In this document: one piece after another, positions 26,802 through 35,327 of the stretch
How positions within the stretch are numbered: position 1 is the first letter of the stretch
How the letters are laid out: each line of letters opens with the position of its first letter
Origin: an uncultured Prevotella sp.
GTDB lineage: Bacteria; Bacteroidota; Bacteroidia; Bacteroidales; Bacteroidaceae
Direction of reading: 5' to 3'
Assembly (NCBI RefSeq): GCF_946407605.1
Contig: NZ_CAMJOS010000003.1
Coordinates: forward strand, 124,001-188,000
Length of the DNA stretch: 64,000 nt
Program-made: the position numbers and the translations under genes
The notes under the pieces: generated by a model
Told to the model about the DNA's origin: nothing
Databases searched by the model: none
What the model saw: only the letters and a program-made list of their open reading frames with translations

Positions 26802-26969
26802 GTTATTAGATGTTTGCTACAAGGATGCTTTTAAGCATTTTGCAACATTGAAACGCCAAGCTCACGCAAGTAGTTGTAAATCAATGAATGTCTCATTCGA
26901 GGAGGTCAAGTAAGGATTTTAAAATCTTAATTAAAATCCGTGTAGTCTTTCGATTACACGGATTTTTTT
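26802..26969 (+). ncRNA. Candidate small RNA or remnant transcript
   Basis: A -7 box and a strong terminator bound ~165 nt. Inside, TTGC...ATGCTT TTA AGCAT...GCAA forms a stem, and only tiny frames exist (for example MNVSFEEVK). It could instead be the tail of a decayed gene, since one frame ending in that peptide is open for ~41 codons without a start. Confidence 0.3.
26933..26969. terminator. Terminator after the AbiL-like pair
   Basis: AAAATCCGTGTA (26933-26944) pairs perfectly with TACACGGATTTT (26955-26966) and is followed by T's. It is nearly the same module as at 15314-15343 and sits 2 bp from the RloB-like stop. Confidence 0.85.
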
Positions 26970-26970
26970 A

Positions 26971-27519
26971 CTATCCTTTCAATTCCTCCAATAGTTTAAA
27001 TACCGTTGTAGAAGGATTTTGGAATGCTGCAAGTTTCTTTGCCCTTTCTACAGCCGACTCTCTATTTTTAGTAAACACAGCCTTCTCTTCTTCAGACAAG
27101 ACACCCTTTTTGTATCCTTTCGATACCTTCTGATATTTCTGAACACACTTAACAGACGAAATCTCAGATTTTTGCTCCTGATAATGTAACAAGAACCATA
27201 GTTCTATACACGGGTTAGAGACTATCAGTTCTGCATTAGGTATCTTTTGCAGTTGTTCCAACATCCCATCAACGTCCAAATCATACATCAAAAAGACTTT
27301 ATCTTGCTCAGTTCTTACATATTCATTTTGGGAGCGCTCAATATAGTCTTCCGAAATATTCGACTTGCCTTTCTTTACTATGACCTGAATGGGAGCACGA
27401 TACAATGAACGCAGGAATTTGACATATGCGATCTCCGTTTCACCCTCACAGAAAACAAAGAAGTTGGGCTTCATTTGTTTTCCCTTAGATATACGAACTT
27501 TTCTTCCCATCTTAGCCAA
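26971..27519 (-). CDS. RloB/AbiLii-like protein
   Basis: 182 residues. The N-terminal FFVFCEGETEIAYVKFL and VFLMYDLDVDG segments form the Toprim-like acidic pattern of RloB proteins, and NPCIELWFLLHYQ is the family's signature. RloB occurs with an RloA-type ATPase in restriction-linked and abortive-infection loci (AbiL). The gene overlaps the upstream ATPase by 8 bp, so both are translated together. It would supply the nuclease-like part of a phage-defence pair (family knowledge). Confidence 0.85.
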   Translation of the reverse strand: MAKMGRKVRISKGKQMKPNFFVFCEGETEIAYVKFLRSLYRAPIQVIVKKGKSNISEDYIERSQNEYVRTEQDKVFLMYDLDVDGMLEQLQKIPNAELIVSNPCIELWFLLHYQEQKSEISSVKCVQKYQKVSKGYKKGVLSEEEKAVFTKNRESAVERAKKLAAFQNPSTTVFKLLEELKG

Positions 27520-28762
27520 GTCGTTTTAAGTTAGTCGACGATTCGTCAATATAGGGGATTGCATCAAAACGACCTTGCAAGTATGCCTTCTCTGCATCCA
27601 TATTCTCACGGAAATCCTTAAAATCAAAGAGAGAATACAAATCTGAAGACCCATCATCACGCTTATTAACGAAATACACCTGGTCTTTCCTCAACTTTCT
27701 CATGTTGAGCAGATTAGTATTATGCGTAGAGAATATGAGCTGAGCCGATTCACTTTGATGGAACAGATTAAGAATATACTCCACCAGATTCACATGTAGT
27801 CCCATCGATATTTCATCGATCAGAAGAACTTTGTTGCCCTTGATGATATTCAGAATAGTCAACATCATGTGGAAGAACTCTTGAGTACCACTCGACTCCT
27901 CTGAATAAAAATCAAATGGGACTTCCGGATTATTCCTATGGAAAGTCGTAATCTTCAACTGAGGCTTTTGTATATCATCCCTTGAAAGTAACTGATTGCT
28001 CAGAGGATCAAAGACAGCAGTTGTCAGCGACCTCAGTTCGTGCTGACTACGAATATCTATAATATCACTATCTGCAGCCTTGAGCACCCTCAAAATCAAG
28101 TCCTTGTTCTCATTCAAAAGCGACTCTATGGAATAGCTATTATAGCCAAAATAGTTCAAAATAAAACGCTCATTAAAATAGCGGAACACATCCTTAGCTA
28201 CATCACGATCCATCTGACTGGCACGAGATACAAAGAGCGTTTTTTTCGATGTATTACCAGCCACGTCCATAGGTCTGCGAATAGCAGAACGGAACTCATA
28301 GATATCCTTCTTGTCTGGCCCTTTGCGTTCATCTCGTGAGAACACCAACTTTTTTCGACCAACAGGATAATAATACAGTTCCTCTGTTATAATCTCCGTT
28401 TTTGTCAAGGAGAAACTATATTCGTATTCAACCCCCTCTATCAAGAAACGGATATAGAATTTACTTGGCTTACCAACGCCACCAAACTTAAATGGAGTAA
28501 AGGCAAAGATTGTGTTCTCGTTATAATTATGCGACTCAAAGATCATTTGAACACAAGCCCTTATCGCTTTGATAATGTTACTCTTTCCTGAAGCATTGGC
28601 TCCATAGATAGCAACAGTCTTCAACAACCTTTCGTCATTGCAAACGAAAGTATTACCCAACAGGTCCTTGGATTCTTTAGTCTGAAGACTCGCTGCCTGC
28701 ATATCCAAAATCACTTCTTCGTTAATAGAGAAAAAGTTACTTAATCGAATTTGTAATACCAT
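27512..28762 (-). CDS. RloA/AbiLi-like AAA ATPase
   Basis: 416 residues from ATG 28762 (MVLQIRLSNFFSINEEV); the 10 extra codons upstream overlap the promoter. It has Walker A IYGANASGKSN, an ABC-type Walker B VLLIDEISMGLH near the C-terminus, and the switch His in LIFSTHNTNLL. It belongs to the OLD/SMC-like AAA_15/AAA_21 ATPases paired with RloB in AbiL systems. The region is AT-rich relative to its flanks, consistent with acquisition. Confidence 0.87.
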   Translation of the reverse strand: MVLQIRLSNFFSINEEVILDMQAASLQTKESKDLLGNTFVCNDERLLKTVAIYGANASGKSNIIKAIRACVQMIFESHNYNENTIFAFTPFKFGGVGKPSKFYIRFLIEGVEYEYSFSLTKTEIITEELYYYPVGRKKLVFSRDERKGPDKKDIYEFRSAIRRPMDVAGNTSKKTLFVSRASQMDRDVAKDVFRYFNERFILNYFGYNSYSIESLLNENKDLILRVLKAADSDIIDIRSQHELRSLTTAVFDPLSNQLLSRDDIQKPQLKITTFHRNNPEVPFDFYSEESSGTQEFFHMMLTILNIIKGNKVLLIDEISMGLHVNLVEYILNLFHQSESAQLIFSTHNTNLLNMRKLRKDQVYFVNKRDDGSSDLYSLFDFKDFRENMDAEKAYLQGRFDAIPYIDESSTNLKRLG

Positions 28763-28789
28763 CTTGATTTCAATTTTGCAAAATTTCTG

Positions 28790-28797
28790 CAAATATA
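28790..28797 (-). promoter_or_regulatory. -7 box for the AbiL-like pair
   Basis: TATATTTG on the minus strand, 28 bp before the ATPase ATG. Confidence 0.55.
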
Positions 28798-28879
28798 GTG
28801 ATTAAAATAGAATAACACAAGTTTTAATCTTATCTTTTAATCATAATTAACATGAAAGATCAATCAAGGTAACTACTCA

Positions 28880-29090
28880 GTCCCATGGGCATGAATAGTC
28901 TACTTACTGTTGTACGACAGCAAGTATAGCATTAAAGGAGAACCAAAGTACCGCTGCCGAGTTCAATGTCAATCTTGTAACAGCATTCAGTGTCATTGTA
29001 CGTGAACCCAAGGACGATAACAATGCTAATGTCGGAAAAGATGTCGTAAAAGGCGTCGTAAAAGAACTTACTGATAGACAATAAGTTATA
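28880..29090 (+). pseudogene. Possible gene remnant
   Basis: A frame open for ~60 codons without a credible start ends ...STAAEFNVNLVTAFSVIV and VKGVVKELTDRQ, then TAA (~29083). It looks protein-like but was not matched to a family. Confidence 0.25.
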
Positions 29091-29134
29091 CTTGAGCTCC
29101 TTTCTTTAGACCCTACTATGACCGCGAGAACCAT

Positions 29135-29182
29135 TTCGGAAAAGATTTCGGAAAAGACTTCGGAAAAGACTTCGGAAAAGTT
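29135..29182 (+). repeat. 12-bp tandem repeat TTCGGAAAAGAC x4
   Basis: Four units in a row; in one frame they encode FGKD repeats (HFGKDFGKDFGKDFGK), continuing to a stop in the conserved RNA block at 29329. It may be a decayed coding repeat. Confidence 0.7.
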
Positions 29183-29278
29183 TACTCAATAAATGTACAG
29201 AAAGAGTCCTATAAGATGTCCTGGAAGAATTGGATAGTAGCAGATAAGAATAATTTCATCGGTCATGACCGACAAAAT

Positions 29279-29330
29279 ATAAAACGACCCGCACATTTGA
29301 GCATCGTAGAGAGGCTTGGCGGGTTCTAGT
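29279..29330 (-). ncRNA. AbiF-type structured RNA candidate, copy 2 (orphan)
   Basis: Its first 51 bp (29279-29329) are identical to copy 1, with its own -7 box (TACTTTTG at 29335-29342). Downstream on the minus strand is a perfect palindrome TCGGTCATGACCGA (29259-29272) instead of an Abi_2 gene. The upstream 29 bp also match copy 1 with four changes. Confidence 0.5.
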
Positions 29331-29334
29331 GTTG

Positions 29335-29342
29335 CAAAAGTA
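29335..29342 (-). promoter_or_regulatory. -7 box for RNA copy 2
   Basis: TACTTTTG on the minus strand directly upstream of the conserved block. Confidence 0.45.
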
Positions 29343-29600
29343 CAAATTATTTCCGAATAACCAAAGTATTTGCTTATTTTTTTGGAAATATCACTTTTAT
29401 ACCTTGAGTTTCCAATAAGAATCTATTATTTCCAGCATTTTATTTGATATATCTATCACCTTTCAGGATGCCGAACGCTGCGGGACTTTTGAATTATTCC
29501 TAATTATTCCAATTATTCTCATTCGTTTTAAAAATTTAATCTGTGCCATCTGTGCAATCTGTGTGACATTATCATGGTCAATGGTGAAGGGTGCATGGTG

Positions 29601-29710
29601 AAGGCTGCGAGTAAGCGAGAACAGAGCCCGCTCGGTTATACCGCTTGCTACCGAAGGGACGCAAGAACTTGTTTGAGCTATGTCGAGCGTGAGCAGACTA
29701 GACCGAAGGT
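29601..29710 (+). repeat. Palindromic intergenic element, copy C (long)
   Basis: Same ends as copies A and B, but the core is enlarged to ~110 bp with an extra block (CCGCTCGGTTATACCGC and following). Confidence 0.7.
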
Positions 29711-29852
29711 CAAGGAGAATAGAAAAAATCTGTGTGATCTGTGAGATCTGTGTGCCCTTATCATGGTGAATGGTGCATGGTGACGGGTGAAGGGAGAATA
29801 GTTAATGTTAAAAAAATCTGTGTGATCTGTGATATCTGTGTGACCTTATAAT

Positions 29853-30130
29853 AAAACATGCTCTCTGTGTGCCCTTAAATAATATTCGTGTAATTCGTTT
29901 AATTCGTGGTTAGTTAAATATTTCTGTGATTTCCGTGATATCTGTGTGCCTTTAAAAAATCTGTGTTATCTGTGCTATCTGTGTGACTTATATAAAAAAC
30001 ATGCTCTCTGTGTGCCCTTAAATAATATTCGTGTAATTCGTTTAATTCGTGGTTAGTTAAATATTTCTGTGATTTCCGTGATATCTGTGTGCCTTTAAAA
30101 AATCTGTGTTATCTGTGCTATCTGTGTGAC
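29853..30130 (+). repeat. 135-bp perfect direct repeat
   Basis: 29853-29987 and 29996-30130 are identical, separated by 8 bp (TTATATAA). Each contains multiple ATCTGTG and ATTCGTG phrases also found throughout 29540-30147 and 31320-31440. No coding capacity was seen in this stretch. Confidence 0.9.
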
Positions 30131-30177
30131 ATAAAATAATCTGTGTGACAAAATTTGGAGGTTTCGATATTTCTTTG

Positions 30178-30185
30178 TACCTTTG
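30178..30185 (+). promoter_or_regulatory. -7 box of the capsule locus
   Basis: TACCTTTG, ~540 bp before upxY and the last convincing promoter before the capsule genes. Confidence 0.6.
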
Positions 30186-30191
30186 CAACCG

Positions 30192-30728
30192 ATTCCCTGT
30201 ATGCGCTAATACAGAAGTCACCGTGAACGTGTTCACACGACCAACGTTTAGTGATAGCTCACGCCGATGCCAAGGCAGGTTTAGGCCTCCAAGGCGGTTG
30301 TGGTGGGTAGCAGGATATCAGACATATTGAAGGCGTTTACTAACGCTTTGTTCGAGACCATCTGGAATCTGGAAAATTCTCAATCGCTGTCTTGGACTAA
30401 GCAACGTAGATGTCCCGGGATTTGGTTATTCGCGTACCTTATTATATATTATAGTAAGGTAAATGGTAATCATATCGGCGTGGGCTCTGACGTTGCCTGT
30501 TCAACAGCAATGGGCATTCCAGAGCCTCAGATGGTGGAACGGGCAATAACGGTTCCACGCTTTTTTTATGTCTTCCGCCAGTTTTGGGCGAACATAAAAA
30601 GTTCAATCCCTAAAAGCTCTGGTCCAGAGTAATAATGATTGACGTTAAGGACAACCACACTGTCTGGCTACTCGTGTTTTGAACGCGAGCACTCGTTCCT
30701 ATCGTCTTTCCTCACCGGACCCCTAACG
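30192..30728 (+). promoter_or_regulatory. Structured 5' leader of the capsule operon
   Basis: A ~540-nt untranslated leader with several stems: GCGTT/AACGC (30330-30343), TACCTTA/TAAGGTA (30435-30441, 30455-30461), GGCTCTG/CAGAGCC (30483-30489, 30520-30526), a terminator (30534-30567) and the palindrome CTCTGGTCCAGAG (30619-30631). In Bacteroides capsule loci such leaders are where UpxY acts to prevent premature termination. No conserved reading frame was seen. Confidence 0.6.
30534..30567 (+). terminator. Intrinsic terminator inside the capsule leader
   Basis: GTGGAAC (30534-30540) pairs with GTTCCAC (30552-30558), followed by seven T's (30561-30567). It lies between promoter and upxY, so transcription of the whole locus must pass it. 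Confidence 0.8.
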
Positions 30729-31298
30729 ATGCCTGGCACCATTCCCAGAGACGAGATCCACTGGTTTCCCATGTATGTCTCCTATCGCCGTGAGCTCACT
30801 GTCAAGCAGGCCCTCGACGACAAGCATATCGAGAACTACATCCCCATGAAGCTCGTCCTCGAGCACAAGGACAAGCAGATTGTCAGGAGCATGGAACCTG
30901 TCATCCACAACCTCATCTTTGTCTATTCCTGCATCAACACCCTGTCCCATCTCAAGATGTTCTGTCCCGACTGCGCTCCCCTGCAGTATATGACCTTCAA
31001 GGCGCGCACCCTCGAGCAGAGCTCTACGATTATCACCGTTGAGGAGGCCCGTATGCGCCAGTTCATGAAGGCCATGGATGTCCTCGACGAGAAGAACCGT
31101 CGTACTTTGGTACCTTACGATGATGCCATCTTCGGCAATGAAGGACGCCGCATCAAGTTCATCCGTGGTGATTTCGAGGGCATCGAGGGCACCATCAAGC
31201 GCATCAACAAGAACCGCTCCCTCATCATCGCCCTCAAGCATGTCGGTGTTCTTGTCATCACCATCGATCATGCCACCGACATCGAGTTCCTCGATTAA
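30729..31298 (+). CDS. upxY: UpxY-type NusG-like transcription antiterminator
   Basis: 189 residues from ATG 30729 (MPGTIPRDEIHWFPMYVSYRRE). The N-terminal NGN domain has HWFPMYVSYRRELTVKQALD, and the C-terminal KOW-like part has IRGDFEGIEGTIKRINKNRS. UpxY proteins bind RNA polymerase at their own locus leader and suppress early termination of the capsule operon. It is the first gene of the locus, behind the terminator-bearing leader. A longer frame upstream is leader RNA. Confidence 0.88.
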   Translation: MPGTIPRDEIHWFPMYVSYRRELTVKQALDDKHIENYIPMKLVLEHKDKQIVRSMEPVIHNLIFVYSCINTLSHLKMFCPDCAPLQYMTFKARTLEQSSTIITVEEARMRQFMKAMDVLDEKNRRTLVPYDDAIFGNEGRRIKFIRGDFEGIEGTIKRINKNRSLIIALKHVGVLVITIDHATDIEFLD

Positions 31299-31453
31299 CA
31301 GGCATCTTTGATGCCCCAAAAATATTTCTGCTATTTCCTTCATTTCTGCGGGACTTTTTAAAATGATCTGTGTTATCTGTGTGAGATAAATACTTCTGCT
31401 CTTTCTGCGGGACAAGAAACCTGCGGGACTCAATATTTGGACTCATACAAATT

Positions 31454-31807
31454 ATGTCACTCATAACGCCACCAATTAAGAATATCTCAGAAGTGACGGA
31501 GCCGTTGAAGGAGGAAATCCTGAAGGGTGATGTTCATACAATCGATGAGATGAAGGCCTGGCTGAAGGCCCTGGGCTACAGCGATACGATTAACCAGGCA
31601 GCAATCAGTTCTATCCTGCGCGAGTTCGTGATGAGCAAAGTCTCTTGTGATGAAATGAGCAATATGGATATGATTGTTGAGCGGCTTCGTCCTCAGTTGG
31701 CAGTCACAAAGGAAGATATTGAACCAGTCATTATCATGGGATTATACCATCATCGTGACCTTATTGGTTCGCCAAGTTCATTTATAAAAGGTGAAAGGCC
31801 ATTTTAG
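31454..31807 (+). CDS. Small conserved-looking protein after upxY
   Basis: 117 residues, acidic, mostly helical (EPLKEEILKGDVHTIDEMKAW). It occupies the position where Bacteroides loci carry upxZ, an inhibitor of other UpxY proteins, but I see no convincing UpxZ similarity. It lies 23 bp before capF and is likely co-transcribed. The intergenic 31299-31453 stretch holds ATCTGTG and TTTCTGCGGGAC phrases. Confidence 0.5.
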   Translation: MSLITPPIKNISEVTEPLKEEILKGDVHTIDEMKAWLKALGYSDTINQAAISSILREFVMSKVSCDEMSNMDMIVERLRPQLAVTKEDIEPVIIMGLYHHRDLIGSPSSFIKGERPF

Positions 31808-31830
31808 TTAGGAATTAATAAAACAAGATA

Positions 31831-33039
31831 ATGAAAATATTAGTAACTGGTGCCAAGGGGTTCGTTGGAAAGAACCTTTGTTGGGCATTGAAGAACATAC
31901 AGGCAGGGAAGGATAAGACGCATCCAGGACTGACTGTAGACGCGGTGTTTGAGTATGATTTGGACTCCACACCGGAAGAATTGGATGCATGGTGCAAGGA
32001 TTGTGACTTTGTGTTCAATCTGGCAGGTGTGAATCGTCCGAAGGAGCAGAGCGAGTTTATGGAAGGGAACTTTGGGTTCGCTTCTACGTTGCTTGATACA
32101 CTGAAGAAGTACGGGAACACTTGTCCCGTAATGCTGAGTTCCAGCCAGCAGGCCAGCTTGACAGGTCGCTTTGGCAACTCTGAGTATGGCCGCAGTAAAA
32201 AGGCTGGTGAAGATTTGTTCCTCGATTATAGCAAGGAAACTGGCGCTAAGGTGCTGGTGTACCGCTTCCCAAATCTGTTTGGTAAGTGGTGCAGACCGAA
32301 TTATAACAGTGCGGTAGCTACTTTCTGCAATGCATTCGCTAATGACCTGCCGTATACGGTGAATGATCCCAGCGTGGAGCTGGAGTTGCTGTATATTGAT
32401 GACTTGGTGGACGAGATGATTGCGGGCTTGCAGGGCAAGGAGCATCATTGTGAGTTTGATGGTCTTGACGTGCTGCCACAGGCAGACGGTAAGTATTGCT
32501 ATTGCCCGATTACACACCATGTTACTTTGGGCGAGATCGTCGAACTGCTAAAGAGTTTCGCAGAGCAGCCCAAGACATTGATGATTCCAGAGATACCTGC
32601 TAATAGCTTTGCAAAGAAGCTGTATAGCACCTATCTGAGTTATCTGCCCTACGAGAAGACCGCATTCTCGCTGAAGATGAATGTGGATGAAAGAGGCTCG
32701 TTTACGGAATTGGTACATACCCTCAATGCAGGTCAGGTCTCAATCAATATCAGCAAGCCAGGCATTACAAAGGGTCAGCACTGGCACAATACCAAGTTCG
32801 AGCAGTTCATTGTAGTGAAAGGGCATGGCCTTATTCAGCAGCGCAACCTCAATGATCCTGATGGTAAGGTCTTGGAATGGGAAGTAAGTGGTGACAAGAT
32901 TGAAGCTGTTCACATGCTTCCTGGCTATACACATAATATCATAAATTTGAGCGAAACAGAAGACCTCGTAACAGTCATGTACTGCAACGAAATCTTTAAT
33001 CCAAACAAACCAGATACATTTTTTGATCCTGTAAAGTAA
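31831..33039 (+). CDS. capF: CapF, UDP-L-FucNAc pathway reductase/epimerase
   Basis: 402 residues in two domains: an SDR fold (1-~250; TGAKGFVGKN nucleotide loop and YGRSKKA with the YxxxK pair) and a C-terminal cupin (~275-402; GQHWHNTKFEQFIVVKG and HMLPGYTHNI). This architecture is specific to CapF/WbjC/FnlB, which acts after CapE in making UDP-N-acetyl-L-fucosamine precursors. The next genes are capG and capE. Confidence 0.92.
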   Translation: MKILVTGAKGFVGKNLCWALKNIQAGKDKTHPGLTVDAVFEYDLDSTPEELDAWCKDCDFVFNLAGVNRPKEQSEFMEGNFGFASTLLDTLKKYGNTCPVMLSSSQQASLTGRFGNSEYGRSKKAGEDLFLDYSKETGAKVLVYRFPNLFGKWCRPNYNSAVATFCNAFANDLPYTVNDPSVELELLYIDDLVDEMIAGLQGKEHHCEFDGLDVLPQADGKYCYCPITHHVTLGEIVELLKSFAEQPKTLMIPEIPANSFAKKLYSTYLSYLPYEKTAFSLKMNVDERGSFTELVHTLNAGQVSINISKPGITKGQHWHNTKFEQFIVVKGHGLIQQRNLNDPDGKVLEWEVSGDKIEAVHMLPGYTHNIINLSETEDLVTVMYCNEIFNPNKPDTFFDPVK

Positions 33040-33044
33040 ACGAT

Positions 33045-34205
33045 ATGGCACAATTTAAAGATAACGGGAAGTTAAAACTTCTTATCATAGTAGGAACAAG
33101 ACCAGAAATAATACGTTTAGCGGCTGTCATCAACGAGTGCCGCAAGTACTTTGATACGTTGCTGGCACACACGGGTCAGAACTACGACTACAATTTGAAT
33201 GGTGTCTTTTTCAAAGACCTCAAATTGGCAGATCCCGATGTGTACATGGAGGCTGTAGGCAATGACCTGGGTGAGACCATGGGTAACATTATTGCCAAGA
33301 GCTATCAGCTGATGGTGGAAGTGAAGCCAGATGCTGTATTGGTCCTGGGTGATACCAATAGCTGCTTGTCAGTTATTGGCGCGAAGCGCCTGCATATCCC
33401 CATTTTCCACATGGAGGCTGGTAACCGCTGTAAAGATGAGTGTCTGCCAGAGGAGACCAACCGCAGAATCGTTGACATCATTTCTGATGTGAACATGGCT
33501 TATAGTGAACATGCCCGTCGCTACTTGGCAGATACAGGTCTGCCCAAGGAACGTACCTATGTGACTGGTAGCCCAATGGCAGAGGTGCTGCACAATAATC
33601 TGGCAGAGATTGAGGCAAGTGATATTCACAAGCGTTTGGGCTTGGAGAAGGGTAAGTACATTCTCCTGAGCGCCCATCGCGAAGAGAATATCGATACTGA
33701 GAAGAACTTCATGAGCCTCTTTACCGCTATTAACAAGATGGCTGAGAAGTATGATATGCCAATCTTGTATAGCTGCCACCCGCGCAGCCGCAAGAGACTG
33801 GAGGCAAGCGGTTTCCAGCTTGATAAGCGCGTCATTCAGCATGAGCCCCTTGGCTTCCATGACTACAACTGCCTTCAGATGAATGCCTTTGCAGTGGTGA
33901 GCGACAGCGGCACACTACCAGAAGAGAGTTCGTTCTTTACGAGCGTTGGTCATCCTTTCCCTGCTGTGTGCATTCGCACCAGCACCGAGAGGCCGGAGGC
34001 CCTCGACAAAGGATGTTTTGTATTGAGTGGAATTGACACCAAGGGCTTGCTCCAGAGCGTTGATGTGGCTGTAAGCCTTATCAAGGATGGTAATCACGGT
34101 ATACCTGTTCCCGATTACGTAGATGAGAATGTATCAACGAAGGTGGTACGCATCATCCAGTCATATGTTGGCGTAGTCAACAAGATGGTCTGGCGCAAAT
34201 TCTAA
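33045..34205 (+). CDS. capG: CapG-type UDP-HexNAc 2-epimerase
   Basis: 386 residues. Non-hydrolysing 2-epimerase (WecB/WbjD/FnlC) features are visible: GTRPEIIRLA, LVLGDTNSCLSVIGAKRL, HMEAGNRCKDECLPEETNRR, and SAHREENIDTEKNF, then SDSGTLPEESSFF. In this context it performs the last C-2 epimerisation to UDP-L-FucNAc. It begins 5 bp after capF. Confidence 0.9.
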   Translation: MAQFKDNGKLKLLIIVGTRPEIIRLAAVINECRKYFDTLLAHTGQNYDYNLNGVFFKDLKLADPDVYMEAVGNDLGETMGNIIAKSYQLMVEVKPDAVLVLGDTNSCLSVIGAKRLHIPIFHMEAGNRCKDECLPEETNRRIVDIISDVNMAYSEHARRYLADTGLPKERTYVTGSPMAEVLHNNLAEIEASDIHKRLGLEKGKYILLSAHREENIDTEKNFMSLFTAINKMAEKYDMPILYSCHPRSRKRLEASGFQLDKRVIQHEPLGFHDYNCLQMNAFAVVSDSGTLPEESSFFTSVGHPFPAVCIRTSTERPEALDKGCFVLSGIDTKGLLQSVDVAVSLIKDGNHGIPVPDYVDENVSTKVVRIIQSYVGVVNKMVWRKF

Positions 34206-34256
34206 TTCGTGTCATTCGTGATATTTGTGTTCGAATAAATAATCAGATAAACAATT

Positions 34257-35318
34257 ATGAGTGTTTTTGAAAATAAGGTATTGCTCATAACCGGTGGAAC
34301 CGGTTCGTTTGGAAATGCAGTGTTGAACCGTTTTCTCCGTACAGACATCGGAGAGATTCGTATTTTCTCGCGTGACGAGAAGAAACAGGACGATATGCGT
34401 CACGATTTTCAGGCACGTATGCCGGAGGTAGCCAACAAGATCAAGTTCTACATTGGTGATGTGCGCAACAAGAGCACACTGAAGTACGCCATGAAGGGCG
34501 TGGACTATGTGTTCCACGCAGCCGCCCTGAAACAGGTGCCCAGTTGTGAGTTCTTCCCCATGGAAGCTGTGAAGACCAATGTGATTGGTACAGATAATAC
34601 GCTGGATGCTGCTATTGATGCAGGTGTAAAGTGCGTGATTTGCCTTTCAACCGATAAGGCAGCTTATCCTATCAATGCGATGGGTATCACCAAGGCCATT
34701 GAGGAGAAGATAGCAGTGGCTAAAAGCCGCTTGAGTGGTGACACTAAGATTTGCTGCACCCGTTATGGTAATGTGATGTGCAGCCGTGGTTCGGTGATTC
34801 CTCTTTGGATTGACCAGATCCGTAAGGGTAATCCTATTACGTTGACCGAGCCTAAGATGACTCGCTTCATCATGTCTTTGGAAGAGGCTGTAGATCTCGT
34901 ACTCTTTGCTTTTGAGAATGGTAAGAATGGTGATATCTTGGTACAGAAGGCACCTGCTTGTACCATCCAGACTCAGGCTGAGGCTGTGCGTGACCTGTTC
35001 AAGCACCAGGCACCAGAGGGTACTGAACCTGAGATTAAGGTGATTGGCATTCGTCATGGAGAAAAGCTGTATGAAACTCTTTTGACCAATGAGGAGTGCG
35101 CTAAGGCTCAGGATATGGGCAACTTCTATCGTGTACCTGCTGATAATCGTGATTTGAATTACGATAAGTATTTCTCTAAGGGAGATACCAAGCGCGAGGT
35201 GCTTACAGAGTTCAATAGCAATAATACAAAACTGTTGACTGTTGAGGAAACTAAGGACAAGATTGCTTCGTTGACCTACATTCAGAACGAGTTAAACGGA
35301 ATTCCTAATCTGGTATAA
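34257..35318 (+). CDS. capE: CapE-type UDP-GlcNAc 4,6-dehydratase/5-epimerase
   Basis: 353 residues, extended SDR. GGTGSFGNAVLNRF is the nucleotide loop, HAAALKQVPSCEFFPMEAVKTN and DKAAYPINAMGITKAIEEK are hallmarks of the CapE/WbjB/FnlA group. It starts UDP-L-FucNAc synthesis from UDP-GlcNAc. The gene order F-G-E differs from the common E-F-G. A palindromic element follows. Confidence 0.92.
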   Translation: MSVFENKVLLITGGTGSFGNAVLNRFLRTDIGEIRIFSRDEKKQDDMRHDFQARMPEVANKIKFYIGDVRNKSTLKYAMKGVDYVFHAAALKQVPSCEFFPMEAVKTNVIGTDNTLDAAIDAGVKCVICLSTDKAAYPINAMGITKAIEEKIAVAKSRLSGDTKICCTRYGNVMCSRGSVIPLWIDQIRKGNPITLTEPKMTRFIMSLEEAVDLVLFAFENGKNGDILVQKAPACTIQTQAEAVRDLFKHQAPEGTEPEIKVIGIRHGEKLYETLLTNEECAKAQDMGNFYRVPADNRDLNYDKYFSKGDTKREVLTEFNSNNTKLLTVEETKDKIASLTYIQNELNGIPNLV

Positions 35319-35327
35319 ACTGACATG

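Noticed and set aside
29550..30147. CRISPR-like array
   Set aside because: Repeat phrases are 7-10 bp, irregularly spaced and merge into one another; there are no regular spacers and no cas genes.
30150..30300. Invertible capsule promoter
   Set aside because: No inverted-repeat pair flanking the -7 box and no recombinase gene were found; control here seems to be by leader termination.
30230..30310. tRNA-like fold in the leader
   Set aside because: Some paired segments exist, but no acceptor/T-arm consensus or anticodon arm could be assembled.
30145..30632. Two open frames (61 and 110 codons) in the capsule leader
   Set aside because: They overlap stems and the intrinsic terminator, show no protein-like composition, and fit a structured untranslated leader better.
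30723..31433. 236-codon frame antisense to upxY
   Set aside because: It is the mirror of the upxY coding frame and has no recognisable domain or promoter.
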